Below, piece by piece: positions 1-11,760 of a stretch of DNA of 64,000 nt. The stretch's first letter is position 1, and every line of letters begins with the position of its first letter. A program made the translations under genes and the position numbers. This stretch comes from Petrosia ficiformis (lineage: Eukaryota; Porifera; Demospongiae; Haplosclerida; Petrosiidae). Under the pieces are notes generated by a model. It ran no database searches, had not been told where the DNA came from, and saw nothing but the letters and a program-made list of their open reading frames with translations. The DNA lies in NCBI GenBank assembly GCA_947044365.1, contig OX345652.1, positions 1,861,201-1,925,200 on the forward strand, in the 5' to 3' direction.

Positions 1-81
1 ACATACCAATCTTGTAATGATAAACTATGCATCATCAAATGTTATTTAGCTGTAATACAATGTATAATAATAATATATTCA

Positions 82-3000
82 CTAACCTAATTCTCTCAAC
101 ATATCTTGTGTAATTCCAGTAAGTGTTTCATTATTCTGTCTCTTCAGTACATCACAAAATATTTTTAATTTCTCACGATCACTATCACCTCTCAGTAACC
201 TCCTTACATCATTTAGTAACATACTGACTTTCTCATAACGAGGGTAACTTGATGTAGTCAATACTCTATCTTTAATATGAAATGTTATTAGACCAGCAGA
301 GTAAAGATCATTAGTTAATTTCTCTGGATCTAACACAACATCAGTTACATCAGACAAGTGTCTTGTGAGTATGTTCTTAGGAGATGGTACATATTCTCTC
401 TCGTCTCTTTCAGTATCTTCTACACTTGTTGTAGTGTGATGAAGTGAAGTAGAAGAGGTCATGGATTGGATATTAGGTAATGGTATTGTACTGTCCAGTA
501 ATTCATGTTGAGTAGGAGTGATAGAATTAGGAACAGTTAACTCTGATGTGTGTGATGATCCTGAAAGTAAAGTGAGTTAAGTGAGTACACAGATTAGATT
601 GTATTAGTATACCTGTAGTGATCTGACTAGTCTCACTGTGTGAAGAGACAACAGCTAAAGGTATACTGTTATTAATGTGTACATCTGATGATCCTATAGT
701 GTATGAATAAGAGTATATAGTATGAGGTATAGTCATGTGGTGTATATATACAAATGTCATTATCACAACATTAGAACTGATAATTATCAGTAGTGAGGTC
801 AAGGTGACTGACTACTCAGTGTATAGTGTACCTTTATGAGATATAAGTTGTCCTGATACAGTTGGTTCACTTAGCGTCTATAAAAATAATTAACAATATG
901 AACATTACTAATTATACACAACTATTATAGCTCACCTTTGGATCACGTCCTCCTAATACAGAAACTCTCCTACCTCCTGAAGAATATATGTTATTAGAAG
1001 GTTCAAATGGTAGTAGCTCTTGTAAACGTCGATGTTGATGTCCCTTACTATCAAGAACAAATGGTTTCTGATGAATAATACATGAGCTAATAAACTTCAT
1101 ATTATAAAGTGTTCGTTCTGATGGTTTAATAATGGGATACTCTATGTCATTAGGATCAATAACGAACTCTTCTACTTCTAAACTACAACATATAAGTTTC
1201 TGAAGAGATGTAATCTCGGAAATAACCTCCTTACGAAGTTTTATCATGTTGTTTTCGAAATCTTGCTGACAAGACATAAGGAGTACAACACACTGATTAT
1301 TGTCTACTAACTCCACTACAGTCTCTACTCCACCTGTATCTAACCAATGGATTCCATTTTTCCATACATCACAAAGACGATGGAGACTTAAAATAGAAGT
1401 TTGACTATGTGCAATGATTGGGAGGGCATAATTATAGGCTAGATGAAGAAGAAGAACATGGAGGAAACGAGGAACAAAGAACTGTTGAGGATTAGAGCAC
1501 TGCAGACACCAACCGAACTGAAAGGTTTCATGGATTTCTTGAGGTCTCTCTGTGTCACGTATAAGAGCAGGAAAGAATAATAATCTCTTCTCCGTCTCAT
1601 CTGATGATTCTTCCTCTTTTATCATCAAATTAGTGAAAGCCAAGAATTCTTGACTGATCTCCTGACACAGCTCCATATACTGAAGAAATACAACTAACAT
1701 ATCTGAAGAATATTGTGGGAAGAGTTGAGACAGACTGGATAAACTAATAATCCCTGTATTACTAGCTATGTCACGGTGTTCTTTAAAATTATCTGGAGCA
1801 AACAGAACTCCATTTACTTCAGTAAGAAGAACTTCCTTTCGAGCAACTACCCATGAATTACCAGGTGTGTGGTTATTCTTTAGAAACACAATCAGACCAG
1901 TTGTATGAAGAGAGGAGAGTAGCTCTGATACGGTCTCGACTTCTAGCGGTATGTGATTTTCTGATTCCCTCAAGATAGCCATTAACTGGTCTAGTGTGTA
2001 GACACTCTCTTTCTTCTCTTCAAGTAAAGCGTACAACATGTGACAATACAAACTCATTTCTCTTGTGTTAGTACTACGAATAGATTGACATGCACTGAAT
2101 AAGGTTGTTGTAAATGATGAAAGCTCGCCACCAACAAGCCTACGACAATCAAGATGTACCAAACCACAGTTCACAATACTCTGTTGAGAAAGTCGTGATG
2201 ACGAAATCTTTGCTAACTCTCTGCAGATATATGGCAGATTGCTCCGCTGGACTTCATCAATATGGCTGGCTACTGTAATCACATGACACTGACCTATTGC
2301 CTTGTGACATTCATTCTCAACAATACTCAGCCATTGCTGAAGATGTTTGCGTGCTTCCTTATTAGATAAGCTAACTACAATAATGAAAACAGCTGCAGAA
2401 CCATGTAGTAGATTCTCAAGGGCTGCAATGTGACTGGAGTGGTATTCTGGATGACCTGCTGAATCATGTAGGATAACATTTCCTAATTCTCTATGTTTCA
2501 GTTTACTAGGAATTATGCCAGCTGTACACAGCTCCACTCCCTTTACATACTGAAACATACCACGTATTGAAGCAAACACACCACTGGCTCTCTGAATGAT
2601 AACCTGTGCTAACGTACTCTTACCTGCTCCAGGATTTCCCAATAGAACTACATTGACGTAGGAGTTAACTGGATGAGAGATCTTGATTTTATCAAACTTA
2701 GCAAACAATTGTTTCACCTTTTCCCTCTTGAATTCAGCTACCATCTGTATTGGAGTTTTTCCTATTTTGTTTTTAGCTAGTGGATCGATTTTGCCAGTAG
2801 AGAGAATGTATTCAATAACATCAATACTAGGGCCAACACAACAAGCAACATGTAGTGGTGTGTTGTCAGTATTGTTCTTACACATCGGATCACATCCACA
2901 TTCACCAATCAAGTACTGAACCATTTCTATGCCTCCATGTACGCAAGCAACATATAGCGGAGTGTTGCCATCATCGTTCCTACACATCGGATCACATCGA

Positions 3001-4007
3001 TATTCACCAATCAGGTACCGAACCAGCTCCAGATCTCTATTTCTACAAGCAACATGTAGTGGAGTGTCTCCACCATTGTTCGTACACATCGGATCACATC
3101 GATATTCACTAATCAGGTACCGAACCAGCTCCAGATCTCTATTTCTACAAGCAACATGTAGTGGAGTGTCTCCACCATTGTTCGTACACATCGGATCACA
3201 TCGATATTCACTAATCAGGTACCGAACCAGCTCCAGATCTCTATTTCTACAAGCAACGTGTAGTGGAGTGTAGCCATTTTCATTTTTGCTCATCAGCTCA
3301 CATCGACATTCACCAATCAAGTACTGAACCATTTTTATGCCTCCATATACGCAAGCAACATGTAAAGGAGTGTCGCCATTTTCGTTTTTGCTTGTCAGAT
3401 CACATGGACATTCTTCAATCAGGTACCGAACCATCTCTATATGTTTTTTTCGACAAGCAATGTGTAGTGGAGTGTTGTGTTGATTGTTCTTGCTCATTGG
3501 ATCACATCGACATTCACCAATCAAGTACTGAATCATCTCCATATTTCTATTTGTACAAGCAATGTGTAGCAGAGTGTTGCCATTTTCATTTTTGCTCATC
3601 GGATCACATCGACATTCACCAATCAGGTACCGAACCATTTCTATGCCTCCATATATGCAAGCAACATGTAGAGGAGTGTTGCCATTTTCATTTTTGCTCA
3701 TTGGATTACATCGACACTCATTAATCAGGTACTGAATTATATGTAGATTACCCATTTGAGAACATGCAAAATGTAGTGGAGTGTTATCATTAGTACTTTC
3801 TCTACACTTTGGATCAAACTGATATTCATTGATGAGCTTCCTCACTATATCAATCCATCCATGATAGCACGCCCAACGAAGAATTGTCTGTTGATTATAG
3901 TAGCTCTGAGGATTAACTACAACAGGTAACAATCTAACCACTTCGTCTTTTTCCCCATTCCTAAATGCCCTCAAACATTTATAAGCTTCAACTGTATCCT
4001 CGGACAT
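82..4007 (-). CDS. Ankyrin-ROC-COR-CARD-like protein (DAPK-like without kinase)
   Basis: Four coding exons join in frame: 4007-936, 877-832, 693-613, 560-82, giving 1,225 residues. All junctions are GT-AG with matching phases (0, 1, 1). The first exon encodes about 12 ankyrin repeats of 34 residues (roughly 25-440), then a ROC-type GTPase with P-loop GNPGAGKST near residue 455, a DSAG switch motif near 512 and SHIDEV near 578 where the N/TKxD motif is expected. A COR-like region with LLFFPALI follows. A Ser/Thr-rich linker leads to a helical C-terminal domain (about 1130-1225) with the spacing of a CARD. ROCO-family GTPases dimerise through COR; CARDs recruit partners, so a cytosolic signalling scaffold is inferred. 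DAPK1 shares the ANK-ROC-COR-death order, but no kinase is present here. A non-coding first exon is likely: acceptor just upstream of the ATG, donor near 4092. Domain class is secure; the partner is unknown. Confidence 0.88.
2820..3810 (-). repeat. Tandem 102-bp ankyrin-coding repeats
   Basis: Within the ankyrin exon the 34-codon unit repeats with almost no length change. Adjacent units around 3035-3255 are nearly identical at the nucleotide level, including silent positions, so they arose by recent unequal exchange or gene conversion rather than being held only by protein selection. Plus-strand ORFs in this stretch are shadows of the repeat. Confidence 0.85.
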
Positions 4008-4160
4008 TACTCACTGAAGAGATAAATATTATAATGATTATAATACAAATGAAGTTATAATCATGATAGACAAGAAATAAATAACACTTACGGTATACAA
4101 TAGAACCCGAACAGCAGAATGAGAAGAGAAAACTATTTTAGTGTCGTCATCAACACGGAA
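4008..4160 (-). promoter_or_regulatory. 5' leader and probable promoter of the ANK-ROC gene
   Basis: A 3' splice site (pyrimidine tract then AG) lies just upstream of the start codon and a GTAAGT-type donor near 4092, so the leader is spliced. The transcription start probably lies beyond 4095, in the less AT-rich patch up to about 4160. No TATA box is clear. Confidence 0.4.
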
Positions 4161-4282
4161 ATAAACGGGAAATCCGCCTTTTTGAGTGGAGATTTAATTA
4201 TTATTTCATTAATAATTATAAGTTTGGAGGCAATGTTAAGACGTACAAAAATTAAATCGACTCCCTGAGTATTTTTGTTGTT

Positions 4283-4470
4283 GTTATGGCCCGTAGGGCC
4301 ATCCCTATGATTGCTTTCCCACGGGTTCGATGTATGTTTATATAATATTCTTGTGTCACTTACGCGAGTATGCGTTGTATACGTAGTTAAGGAAGTTACG
4401 TCATTCCCGGGGACTCGGTCAATTAATGGGCGTGGCGCGTAATAGAACGCGCGCTCTACAGAGTACAGAC
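4283..4470. repeat. Dispersed GC-richer repeat, copy A
   Basis: Begins with the palindrome ggcccgtagggcc and runs through ttaaggaagt, cattcccggg and gggcgtggcgcgt. A second copy with the same block order is at 28352-28527. The class is not recognised; no coding potential. The GC content stands out from the surroundings. Confidence 0.7.
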
Positions 4471-4629
4471 AAGAGTAGAAGAAAGAAAGCTGTAGCTCTA
4501 CTAGCTTATGTAGAAACTGGAACTAATAGCTGGCTATTCTTCCTGAAATATATTTCTAAAGTTCTAGAAGGTCTTTAAAAGGTAAGGAGAGTAGATAATC
4601 GAAATAATAACTATAGTAGGCTGTTGTGT

Positions 4630-4725
4630 TTCAGGCATGATAAAGTTAGCCATGATTACTGAATGCTGGACACCACAAAGCAATCATACTATCATAGGGA
4701 TACTTTTTTCTCTATATACACTTGA
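4630..4725 (+). repeat. Short dispersed repeat (gattactgaatgctgg family)
   Basis: The same ~85-bp block occurs inverted at about 52340-52398 and 60125-60208, and more weakly near 26848-26905. It contains the words attactgaatgctggacac and cctatgattg. It lies immediately before the HSP70 fragment in one duplicated segment and just after it in the other. Confidence 0.65.
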
Positions 4726-5460
4726 TCACATGACGATGACATCATCCTGCCCTAAAATATTGGTCACTATTGTCTCTCCTGAGTTTAGAGGGGTGCGGCT
4801 GGGGACAAGACCATATCACCATCACAATATTAACTTTTAGTGCTTTGTGGTTTAGTTATGTCAATAAATAAGGGAATTTCCAGCTTTATTATGCTTGTCT
4901 TTCTAGTAGAATATCTTCTTGTTATAATCTCTGAAGCTAATGCATATAAAGTATATGTAGTATAGTAGTAATAATTTAAGTTTAAACATGATTATTATTT
5001 AGTATTAACATAATCAATGTTCTTATCTAGTTTAAACTTCATACTGAACCACCATACGGGGTGGGGTGTATTTTAAATATGAAGCTCTAGGATTGCGCTG
5101 TCCTGATATATTCACTACTACAATAGTATCACAATTAATTATTGTGATATATTAGCAGTACAATCGCCCAGCCTTAGTGTATACGAAGAGGGAACTCCTT
5201 TAATTATAAATTAAAATATTTCATAAACTGATGATAATGAAAACTTCAATAGGCATCTCTACTTTACAAAAGATGTTATTTGTGACTGTATTTATAAAAC
5301 TCAGCCATTTTTCAAAACATGGCAGCCTTGCATAGCTTGGTTAACAATTTTCAATTGTGCATCCCAAGGGTTTGATTTAAAAAAATGACTTGCTCCAAAT
5401 GTTATGTTTACAAATATAATCCCAAAACTTAACTGTTCACTGAGTGTAATATAATTATAT
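4726..5460. other. AT-rich intergenic stretch, no gene seen
   Basis: I see no convincing ORF, splice-linked exons or RNA gene here. Short ORFs are random for this base composition. Confidence 0.5.
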
Positions 5461-5619
5461 AGTTAGAATATATATTCATCATTCAATCATATAACAAGTG
5501 TACTTATAATGATTAATGAACATGAGTACGTAAAAAATGTGTAGATTACAGCTAGAAGCAACTGTTTTTGTAAATAAAAGACAAATATGTGGTTAAAGTA
5601 GTATACGCAAAAAAAGTCC

Positions 5620-5691
5620 TGCACTGACCGGGAATCGAACCCGGGCCCCCCCGCGTGGCAGGCGAGGATTCTACCACTGAACCATCAGTGC
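5620..5691 (-). tRNA. tRNA-Gly (anticodon GCC)
   Basis: The reverse complement folds as a complete 72-nt tRNA: a 7-bp acceptor stem from gcactga paired with tcagtgc, discriminator A, D-arm around ggttcagtggta, anticodon loop ctgccac with GCC, and T-loop ggttcgattcc. The A and B boxes match eukaryotic tRNA-Gly. A run of Ts lies downstream on the coding strand, as expected for Pol III termination. No intron. Confidence 0.95.
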
Positions 5692-5867
5692 ACATCTGTG
5701 AGGATATGTGTTCATCATTCAATCAAATAACATGTGTCACATTGTAATGAACACAAGTACGTTAAAAAGTATAGATTGAAGACTAGCTAGAAGCAACTGC
5801 TCTTGTAGATAAAAGGTGCACGGTTAAAGTAGTACATGTACTGTATACCCCCCCAAAAAAACAGTCC

Positions 5868-5931
5868 TGCACTGACCGGGAATCGAACCCGTGCATGGCA
5901 TGTGAGGATTCTACCACTTAACCATCAGTGC
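5868..5931 (-). pseudogene. tRNA-Gly pseudogene
   Basis: Second member of the tandem pair. The acceptor stem and T-arm are intact, but about 8 nt covering the 3' side of the anticodon stem and the variable region are missing, leaving 64 nt, and the anticodon stem carries further changes. It cannot form a normal cloverleaf. The loop still reads tgcca. Confidence 0.85.
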
Positions 5932-6103
5932 ACATTTGTGACAAAAAAAGTAGGCAAGTCATCCATCAGGGTTTCTTTCAGGGAGAGGGTGGGCATTCCC
6001 CACCCCCCACCCTCTTTTGGATCTGGTTTACTCTCTCTTGGAAATGACTTAAGAGTGTGATTGAAATTTTTTAATGGTTAAACAGTGAACATATAGTTAT
6101 AAC

Positions 6104-6349
6104 CTACATACATGTAACTACTCTTCTATTCCATATATTTATAATATTTTCTAAGTCCATGTCACATAGTTTCTCTTGTGATTCAATTGCAATTTTCATT
6201 AGGTAAGATATACTAGTTTCTACTATATGGTTTCGTAATTGAGTTTTTATCATCTTCATCTGCGAAAACCTCTGTTCAACAGATGCAGTGCCGACAGGAA
6301 TGTAGATGTCACCTGCCTGACATGGCCAAAGAACAATAAATGTAGCCAA
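6104..6349 (-). pseudogene. hAT transposase C-terminal fragment
   Basis: The 81-residue frame contains VGTASVEQRFSQMKMIKTQL, then ETSISYLMKIAIES and a final NIWNRR. This is the hATC dimerisation region, where animal hAT proteins carry S.ERSFS..K.IKT.LR. Only the last ~70 residues are present, with no upstream transposase and no TIRs found nearby, so it is a relic. The class is known; the exact family is not. Confidence 0.8.
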
Positions 6350-6770
6350 GGTCTAAAATGGGTGTGGGTTTGCAAAGTGGGTGTGGTACATAGTAACTAT
6401 AATAATAACTACAATAATAACTACATGTATGTATATCTTACACACATCAACTTATTTACAGTGTGCTGTCACTAAAGGTTCGTGTCATTTTTAGTATGAA
6501 TTACAAACTTACTAATCTAAATCTCTCAATTATAAGCTAGTTTAAAAAGGTCATCTTGTGGGATAGGAAAGTCTAGAGGGAAAAGAGAAGGAACTAATAT
6601 GTAATACAATCAGAAATATCACAATTATGATTTTGTTTTAGACAAAGCTATGAACTGTATAGTATTTGTATATCTCAGCTCAGAATAAAATATTCATGAT
6701 GGACACTGTCAATAATGAACACATGGTATATTGAATAACCAATGTAGATATAAGTGTGCATTTGTTTATT

Positions 6771-7560
6771 ACCCTCGCCGCGAAGCGTAGGCGGAAGGGT
6801 ACAGTAATCATATTGTGTGTCTGTACCTGTGTGTGTGTGTGTGTGTGTGTGTTCGCAAAATTTTGCAAAAACTACGAACACTGGTGGCTCGAACTAGATA
6901 TGGAAAGACTTCAAATTATACAAGGATCAAAAATAACAACAGGCTTTTGGTGAAACCCTTCCGTTTTAAAGTTATCACAATTTTTATACCTCACGGTTAC
7001 TGTTTCCAGACTCGAGAAGACTCTTGGGAACATCTGGACACATTATAACATAAATACTCCTGTATCATGACTATCGCTAGTAAAGCACTACATAAAAGCA
7101 AACAAAACTTGGGTAGTGGTTGGTACAACATCGAGCACTGACTCCAAGAATTCTCCATTACTTTCAGGCTCCGCCTATTTAAAATTTTTAAGTCATGTGC
7201 TGTGCACGTGACTCGAACTTCTTTCTTTCCTTTTTGAGATAAAACAGAGACTGAAATGTAAGACTTATAGTATAGACAAGGAAGAGACTGGTATAATCAT
7301 ACTAAAATCTTTCAGTTATAAAGTAATAAGTACTGACATGTTAGTTTATATAACTATTATTGTATTATTATAAAAACTAACATGCCAGTGCAATTTTATT
7401 ACTTTATATGTTTTATATAAACCATCTGAAGTAAATGTTATTATTATATATATACATAATTATAATTTTTTGACATAATTATTTTTTAAAAAAAGATTAT
7501 AGTTTGTATTACTTTGCCACGAAGGCGAGGGTCCCGTCCCGACGGCGCTCGTTTTATTTC
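6771..7560. repeat. Transposon-derived region with gcgaagcgtaggcggaaggg terminus
   Basis: Starts with a word also found inverted near 25985-26018 and 30201-30231, and is followed by a (TG)n run at 6826-6851. A related terminus (gaaggcgagggtcc) lies at 7519-7540 and again near 56417. The boundaries are inferred; nothing coding is seen inside. Confidence 0.45.
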
Positions 7561-7589
7561 AGCATTGTAATAATCCCATGTTGATGTCA

Positions 7590-8477
7590 CGAATTGATAG
7601 GCATTATATCAGATATGTTTATTATACTAAAAGTGACATATACATTAATACACAGATTAGTATTGTATATTATTATATTAGTATACCAGCAATGATCTGA
7701 CTGTGAACTGTGAAGAGACAACTTACTGTTATTACTATGATAATATTGTAGTGTATGAACAAAGACGAGATAAACAAACAGTAATACTAGTATTAAAGCA
7801 GCTGTATACAACGTATTATGGAGAAAACAAAATTCCATAATTATGATAAAACGAAAGTACATGTAAGGGTGTTTAATAAAAAGAAAGTATACGAATAAGG
7901 TCTGGATGTTACTATGACAACAAAACCACTTCCACAACAATACACATAAGTGACTATAACAAAATACAACACAGTCGTGTGATATTACATGAAGTAGTAT
8001 GTTAAATTTTGTTAAGTAGAATCCAACCAGTATAGTCACATAAATACACAAATTTCACTCACATCCTGTGTAATTTCATCATTCTGTCTCTTCAGTACAC
8101 CACAAAATATCATTACTTTCTCATAATCTTCATCACCTCTCAGTAACCTCCATACATCATTCAGTAACATACTGACTTTCTCATAATGAGGGTAACTTGA
8201 TGTAGTCAATACTCTATTTTTAATATGAAATGTTATTAGACCAGCAGAGTGAAGATCATTAGCTAATTTCTCTGGATCTAACACAACATCAGTTATATCA
8301 GACAAGTGTCTTGTGAGTATGTTCTTAGGAATCTTTTTTGAGTATTTATATTCTAGATCTACTGAATATGTTTTCAGAAAGTTAACAGTTGTATATCTTG
8401 TACAAGTCCATGTTAAAAGTACATAACTTTTATATTTTAAATCTTCTATAGCGTAGAGTGTCTTCTCTGGATCCACT
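7590..8477 (-). pseudogene. Partial paralogue of the ANK-ROC gene C-terminus
   Basis: Exon 8477-8059 has an acceptor at its start and a GTGAGT donor at its end. Its second half encodes a CARD-like stretch (NILTRHLSDITDVVLDPEKL onward) nearly identical to residues ~1130-1215 of the gene at 82-4007. The first ~50 residues (VDPEKTLYAIEDL...) have no counterpart there. Downstream, 7590-7830 encodes a hydrophobic, membrane-like segment, and 7676-7745 matches the DNA of exon 3 and its flanks (605-715) of the intact gene. No ankyrin or ROC region remains. A duplicated, probably dead fragment; a short expressed CARD-plus-membrane product cannot be excluded. Confidence 0.65.
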
Positions 8478-8521
8478 GAAGAAAGAACACAAGGTTGCCA
8501 TTGGGTGGAGTTTGAATAATT

Positions 8522-8829
8522 ACAAGAATAATAAAAAACATTTTCAATAAAAATGAAAGAAGATGTAGGGATGTCAAAACCCAAAAAGCAAGCAAACAAG
8601 GTTGGGAAGCTAACTTAGGACCCAAAATTAAACAAACCACTTCCATATAACCCTACATGATTACAGCTCTTTGTACAGAGGTGTAAGCACTTATGTAGGG
8701 TTATATGGAAGTGGTTTGTTTAATTTTGGGTCCTAAGTTAGCTTCCCAACCTTGTTTGCTTGCTTTTTGGGTTTTGACATCCCTACATCTTCTTTCATTT
8801 TTATTGAAAATGTTTTTTATTATTCTTGT
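8522..8829. repeat. Perfect 137-bp inverted repeat with 34-bp loop
   Basis: Arms 8522-8658 and 8693-8829 are exact reverse complements over 137 bp. The inner ends read ccctacat and atgtaggg. A degenerate relative of one arm lies at about 41085-41165. Resembles a foldback element or palindromic MITE. ORFs here are shadows of the repeat. Confidence 0.93.
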
Positions 8830-9620
8830 TTTCATTGATTTTTTTCTAAACGATGTGAATGTTTTTTTGTAGATTGCAGAAATACTATATATCATTATGA
8901 AATCATGCAATCAAAAATGCATTAAAATTTGTTCATCGATGAAGGTCAGTCTTTTGTTTATGTATTGATTATCATTCTCTTTCACTTACAGATGATGTAT
9001 ATTCTCTATTCACTTACATCACTGTCTGCAGTCCTACAAGAAGTAGTGTCAGTCACTGTGTCAACCATTCAGTATTCCAATGCTTATCATAGTATACAAT
9101 ATTATTATACAATTGCTTTAATATTAATAATTATTATATTCATTATTAGTATTTGCTCACAAACTCACAAATGTTATTACAATGCCAAACACTTCCACCT
9201 TTTCAGCGTCCATGTTAAGAGTATACAAATGCGCATGCGTAATTAAATTCCACTTAGGAAAATGGCGTCCAATTCCAGATCAAATCTTTGTAGTCGTTGA
9301 GACTGTCTTCTTTCATAGTATCTGAAGATATCATCTCGATACTTTACGACCAGAATTTTACTATAAATGCAACGGGAATGGTACTAGAATCATCGTGATA
9401 GGTCAACAAACAAAAAAATGATTTGTCTGGAAAATAATAATATTAATATGATGAAGATTTTGCCAGTTTTGCTACTCGCTGGTTCTCTACCTTAACAATA
9501 ATCTTCGGCCATCTAGAAGGTATTGGTAGTCATAAAAACACTAAATATAAACAGGCATGTGTGTATAGAAACTTATGTGTATATATTACCAGAGATTTCA
9601 GCTCATCACTTGCAATTGAA
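8830..9620. other. Region with no clear gene; TM-like ORF and promoter-like patch
   Basis: The plus-strand frame 8986-9246 encodes a hydrophobic stretch (YYTIALILIIIIFIISICSQ) that could be a membrane helix, but it has no recognisable domain. At 9231-9240 gcgcatgcgt matches the NRF-1 palindrome, followed by ATGGCG at 9261 which opens only 12 codons. This may be a promoter and leader for the TTK locus, later separated from it by the 9.6-12.0 kb insertion. Confidence 0.3.
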
Positions 9621-9670
9621 ATGCGACAGCCATTAGCCGGAGAAAGTTATCCAATTAGTTGGGTGGGTGT

Positions 9671-9734
9671 TACAACTTACGCATGCGCATTGCATTAAAC
9701 ATTATTAAAATATTAACGCTGAATATATTCACGC
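9671..9734 (+). promoter_or_regulatory. NRF-1-like site upstream of the USP-PHD start
   Basis: gcatgcgcat at 9681-9690 is an NRF-1-type palindrome 45 bp before the ATG and just inside the left inverted repeat, so the unit may carry its own promoter. Motif match only. Confidence 0.35.
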
Positions 9735-11177
9735 ATGACGCTCTGCAACATCACTGCATTACAACCTCCCGGTATCTTGAACACAGCAAACAATTGCTAT
9801 TCTAGTAGCGTACTGCAATGTCTTCTAAATCATCCTATTTTCTTCGAGTTGTTTCAACTGAGTAAAGGTCGTGACAATTGTGAAACATGCCAAAAATCAG
9901 GTAATCTTCTTACAAATTATATATATATATATAATTATATATATTATATATATACATATATAAATATAGAATCATTATAAGTATAATTATAAGAAATGAA
10001 GTAACTGTTTTTACATTAAAACACAGGAACATGTTTAGCAAAAATGATTGAAGAATTATGTGCCACATCTAAGTACAGCAGTGTGACAAAAACACTTCCA
10101 ACCGAGCCAATAGTTGAAATTCTAAGAGGTAAAAATGATAATTAATGATTTGACTACACAAGAACACAGTATTTCAATAGAAACACATGAATCGTTTATT
10201 CCTGGACAATACAATGACGCTCATGAATACTATATACAACTTATCAATAGGCTAATCGAAACAGCTACTATGGAGTAAGATACTTGTGTCATAAATTACA
10301 ATGCATGTTGTGTAAAGACTAACCTTTCCTGTGACCTTCAATAATCAATTTTTCACAAGTAGTTACATTAATTAGTATGTATGACAAAGAAGATTGTGAA
10401 GCAAGCCTGTTTCTCTACAGTTACAGAAATAGGTGCAAATTACTGTTAATATTGTATAGTTTTATGTAGTCATTGCAATGAAAGTACTAGCAGTAGACAG
10501 ATTTCAAGTGTATTTGAAATCAAAATAGATGTGAGTGTATTCTTCTAAGTGTAGACAAACTGATGAATACAATACAATTTCAGGAAAATAAGAACGTCCA
10601 CTTACAGGACTTGGTTTTGGATGAAATATATAAGTCAGAAATGCTTTCCGACTACAAATGTGGAAGGTATATATGTACAAGTACATGTATATGTATATAT
10701 GTAAATATGTATATATGTATACATATACACAGAACAGTATGCACTAATTATGTATACATGTACATTTCACCCCAGCAATCAAGCGATAATCCAGAAATCA
10801 CTAACTATGATTATTTTAATCATGTGCTATCTCACAGAGATTGGAATCAAACTTCGACATCGGCCAAGAATTCATTTCTTTCTAAACTGCACAAGTTAGA
10901 CATACTTGCTTCACATTGTAAAAGTCTTGAAGATGCTTACTACCTGATAAAATTCTTCTCCACAAAGAAACGACGAACAAATTATAATACAAGTACCACT
11001 CTTTCCAAACCTTCTTCAGCACAACTACAAGAAGTTAAAATAACTCTTGAAAAAGAACATCCTAGATATTGCAGTAGTTGTCTTAAAGAGGATAAAAATG
11101 CTACAGGGATAATAGAATGGATTCAATGTGATTTATGCCTTTTGTGGATTCACCTTTCATGCACAATACCAAGCTGA
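9735..11177 (+). CDS. USP-like deubiquitinase with C-terminal PHD-like finger
   Basis: Exons: 9735-9900, 10027-10128, 10163-10274, about 10550-10666, and about 10776-11177; the last two also lie in one open frame, so that intron is uncertain. Exon 1 has GILNTANNCYSSSVLQCL, the USP Cys box, with the catalytic Cys retained. Exon 3 has QYNDAHEYYIQLINRL, matching the QxDAHEF motif of USPs. The USP His box is not found, so the protease is short or inactive. The C-terminus (YCSSCLKE, then IQCDLCLLWIHLSC) is a PHD-type zinc finger lacking its last pair of ligands. The gene lies wholly inside the inverted-repeat unit. Captured host gene or element-specific protein; family call firm, activity doubtful. 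Confidence 0.7.
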
Positions 11178-11217
11178 CTACAATACCAACTCATTATACT
11201 TGTCATTTTTGTCATCA

Positions 11218-11679
11218 GAATTGAGTATTTTGTAATTTAGTACTGTTATGTAAAGTTTTAAAACATAATTATTACAATGATGCTAATACCTTGATACACC
11301 TTGAGTACTGTTATGTAAAGTTTTTAAATATAATTATTATATTGATGCTAATACCTTGATATACTTTGAGTACTGTTATGTAAAGTTTTAAAAAATATAT
11401 AATATATATATATATATATAGCATGCTACCATGGCAATTGTTTGATGTGGTTAGGTCTTATATTTTTGTATATAGACCTGTGAATCTTTAATCTATCAGC
11501 ATACAATATATTGTATATAGTACACTTACAGTTCTTATATAAAACAATATAAAACCTTGGTTTAGTGTCCTCGGATGTGATATAGCCCTCGCAGGCTCGG
11601 GCTATATCACATCCTTGGACACTAAACCTCGGGTCTATATTTTTGTATATAAGACCTGTAAGTGTACTATATATATTAC

Positions 11680-11715
<36 letters not shown>

Positions 11716-11760
11716 ATGATGCTAATACCTTGATACACCTTTTAGCCACAATATAACAGT
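11218..11760. repeat. ~62-bp tandem repeats split by a MITE
   Basis: Units containing gatgctaataccttgataca and gtactgttatgtaaag recur near 11240, 11278 and 11343 and resume at 11716 after the MITE. They form the 3' part of the USP-PHD unit. Confidence 0.7.
11420..11675. mobile_element. Palindromic MITE, copy 1 of a near-identical pair
   Basis: From gcatgctaccatggcaa to gacctgtaagtgtac. The core is a hairpin, with gatgtgatatagccc facing gggctatatcacatc and agtgtcc facing ggacact. The copy at 43365-43618 differs at only a few positions. Lies in AT-rich flanks, a common target of such elements. Confidence 0.88.

Larger units (their letters stand above)
5460..5940. repeat. Tandem duplication of a ~235-bp tRNA-bearing segment
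   Basis: Two diverged copies lie head to tail, about 5465-5700 and 5703-5940. Both contain tcatcattcaatca, gctagaagcaactg, ggttaaagtagta and agtcctgcactgacc in the same order. Each ends in a tRNA-Gly-like sequence, so the second tRNA arose by local duplication. Confidence 0.8.

Noticed and set aside
2683..3724. Several plus-strand ORFs rich in Ser/His/Tyr
   Set aside because: They are antisense shadows of the ankyrin repeats, repeating with the same 102-bp period.
8446..8910. ORFs across the inverted repeat
   Set aside because: They mirror each other because the arms are perfect reverse complements; no independent coding sign.
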